This document shows positions 20,531 to 21,797 of a stretch of 21,797 nucleotides of DNA, piece after piece. Each line of letters begins with the position of its first letter. The stretch's first letter is position 1. Origin of the DNA: a virus. The notes beneath the pieces are model-generated. The model was not told the DNA's origin, made no database searches, and saw only the letters and a list, made by a program, of their open reading frames with translations. Location: positions 1 to 21,797 of the IMG/VR virus record IMGVR_UViG_3300020220_000387; one strand, 5' to 3'. The translations under genes were made by a program, and so were the position numbers.

Positions 20531-21192
20531 TGCAATTTGATGATATCGCTGTAGGAAAAAGACTTTTTGTAGGTGATGGAAAACCAGAAATCTTAGGAAG
20601 AGGACCATTGGAAGTTCGTGGTTCTTCATATATTGAAGGTCCACAGATTGTTGGTAACCCTTCAGTTTATACCACACCAAGTCCAACGGAGTTGGGAACT
20701 TTGATGTTGGGTCAAACCACAAACAGTGACATGAAACCCATTCCGTTTTATTCACTATTTGTTCAAACTTTTGCAAGAATCAAAAGTTTTCTGAAAGTAG
20801 ACACACTTTTGACAGTAAAGTTAATCAAATCAAAGATTATCTATACTGAAATTCTGATGGCAAAATCAAAGAACTTTATCATTCCGCACCCATCAAAAGA
20901 AAACAAACAACTTGTTCACGCTTGTCTTGAAGGCCCAGAGAATGGAGTGTATGTAAGAGGTAGAATCCAAGGAAACAAGATTACTCTTCCTGAGTATTGG
21001 GCAAACTTGGTTGATCCTAGAACCGTTACAGTTTGCTTGACACCTGTCGGAGCACATCAGGATGTGATTGTCAAGCGATATGATAGTCAAGAGATTCATC
21101 TTCAATCAAATGGTGGCGTCCCAATTGATTGCTTCTATCATGTCTTTGCAGAAAGAATGGACGTTCAAAAGTTAGTTGTGGAGATTGATTGA
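20530..21192 (+). CDS. Tail-fibre-like structural protein with a C-terminal EGPE/GVYVRG domain
   Basis: This 220-residue protein has an N-terminal beta-rich part (MQFDDIAVGKRLFVGDGKPE, VRGSSYIEGPQIV) and, from about residue 115, a C-terminal domain marked by IPHPSKENKQLVHACLEGPE, then VYVRGRI, ITLPEYWANLVDPRTVTVCL and a final VFAERMDVQKLVVEID. The same C-terminal domain recurs in the next gene, so the two are paralogues sharing a tail domain. Proteins with this 'LEGPE.GVY.RG' domain are common among tail-fibre or baseplate-attached proteins of cyanophages. It may be a trimerisation or end-cap domain. It begins in a TAATG overlap with the spike-like gene. Confidence 0.65.
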   Translation: MQFDDIAVGKRLFVGDGKPEILGRGPLEVRGSSYIEGPQIVGNPSVYTTPSPTELGTLMLGQTTNSDMKPIPFYSLFVQTFARIKSFLKVDTLLTVKLIKSKIIYTEILMAKSKNFIIPHPSKENKQLVHACLEGPENGVYVRGRIQGNKITLPEYWANLVDPRTVTVCLTPVGAHQDVIVKRYDSQEIHLQSNGGVPIDCFYHVFAERMDVQKLVVEID

Positions 21193-21797
21193 TGCCTTTT
21201 ACATATAAGGACTACGGAACTTTCACAGGTCCAAATAGTCTCGGTGGAGATTATAATTATGATACAAGTTCAAAAGAGGGTTCTTGGTACGCCGATTTAC
21301 CAATAGATACATCATTTAAACTAACAGATTTAGCTACAGTTCTTTTTCATATCGAAGGAGATTACGTAGGATTCTATTGCAATGGAACATCAACTCAGTT
21401 AATGACTTTTGCTCATAGTAATGGCAATATTCCAACTCTTAGAGTTCAGGCAGATACCACGATTCATACAGGAAAAATTATTGCTAATGATTCTGTCATT
21501 GTTAATGGGCCAATCTCAGCGAATGTATCAATCACCTGCGCGGGTGCTGTGACTGCATCGTCATTTAATGGTCCTCTTAATGGAGTAGCATCAGGAAATA
21601 AAGTGTTACCATTTGATATCCCCCACGTTACTCAAAAGGGAAAGAGAATTCGACATGTTATTGCGGAGGGCCCAGAAGCAGGAATTTATGTTAGAGGAAA
21701 GATTAAAGATACAAATGTCATTGAACTACCAGAATATTGGGATGGATTGATTGATCCAGAAACCATCACAGTAACTCTCACTCAAATTGGATATTCT
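21192..21797 (+). CDS. Tail-fibre-like structural protein, 3' end beyond the window
   Basis: The frame starts at ATG 21192, sharing one base with the previous stop (TGATG), and stays open for 202 codons to the window edge. The opening is MPFTYKDYGTFTGPNSLGGD. The middle has fibre-like short strands (TLRVQADTTIHTGKIIANDS, VIVNGPISANVSITCAGAV, SSFNGPLNGVASGNKV) of the type seen in phage tail fibres. From about residue 140 it has the domain also present in the preceding protein: IPHVTQKGKRIRHVIAEGPE, then IYVRGKI and LPEYWDGLIDPETITVTL. Receptor binding or a fibre attachment role is inferred from the position and repeat style. Confidence 0.7.
   Translation, partial: MPFTYKDYGTFTGPNSLGGDYNYDTSSKEGSWYADLPIDTSFKLTDLATVLFHIEGDYVGFYCNGTSTQLMTFAHSNGNIPTLRVQADTTIHTGKIIANDSVIVNGPISANVSITCAGAVTASSFNGPLNGVASGNKVLPFDIPHVTQKGKRIRHVIAEGPEAGIYVRGKIKDTNVIELPEYWDGLIDPETITVTLTQIGYS

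Overview
This window looks like part of a T4-like cyanophage genome (a contractile-tailed virus of marine Synechococcus or Prochlorococcus). The sequence is AT-rich and tightly packed, and most neighbouring genes abut or overlap by 1-10 bases (TAATG, TGATG and ATGA junctions). The products combine T4 core proteins (gp33, gp59, gp32, gp53, gp48-like, gp4, gp54-like, gp26-like, gp27-like, gp5-like) with genes typical of cyanophages or cyanobacteria: ThyX, PhoH, a DUF1825 protein, a CP12-like protein and a carbamoyltransferase. No tRNA, rRNA, CRISPR array, integrase or insertion sequence was seen. All names rest on motif recognition by eye; no database search was run.

Left part (1-6982, all + strand): nucleotide metabolism and replication. 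It holds the tail of an unknown acidic protein, thyX, a carbamoyltransferase encoded as two genes in swapped order (C-terminal half first, then N-terminal half), a small FmdB-like protein, phoH, an unknown 221-residue protein, a RecB/Cas4-type exonuclease, and then the late-transcription/replication cluster 33-59-DUF1825-32. A good sigma70-type promoter (TTGACA, 17 bases, TATGAT) sits just before gene 33. An intrinsic terminator for the gene 32 transcript lies inside the 3' end of the convergent gene 53.

Middle part (6983-9920, - strand): gp4 head completion nuclease, an unknown 116-residue protein, a gp48-like tube cap and gp53 baseplate wedge, read right to left. A 38-base divergent promoter region (9921-9958) separates this block from the rightward tail block.

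Right part (9959-21797, + strand): the tail and baseplate-hub operon. It has a gp54-like tube initiator, then a gp26-like protein whose 3' end carries a full apparent -1 ribosomal frameshift signal (slippery T TTT TTC, 7-base spacer, strong hairpin) leading into an otherwise unlisted 53-codon frame. Two tape-measure-like proteins follow; the second ends in a glucosaminidase-like domain and a VanY-like peptidase domain. Next come a gp27-like hub protein, a small CP12-like protein, a gp5-like OB-fold hub protein with no visible lysozyme domain, a separate beta-helix spike-like protein, and two related tail-fibre-like proteins, the last cut by the window edge.

The strongest items for follow-up are the frameshift module before the tape-measure genes, the split and order-swapped carbamoyltransferase, the CP12-like metabolic gene inside the hub operon, and the apparent move of cell-wall-cutting activity from gp5 to a tape-measure-like protein.
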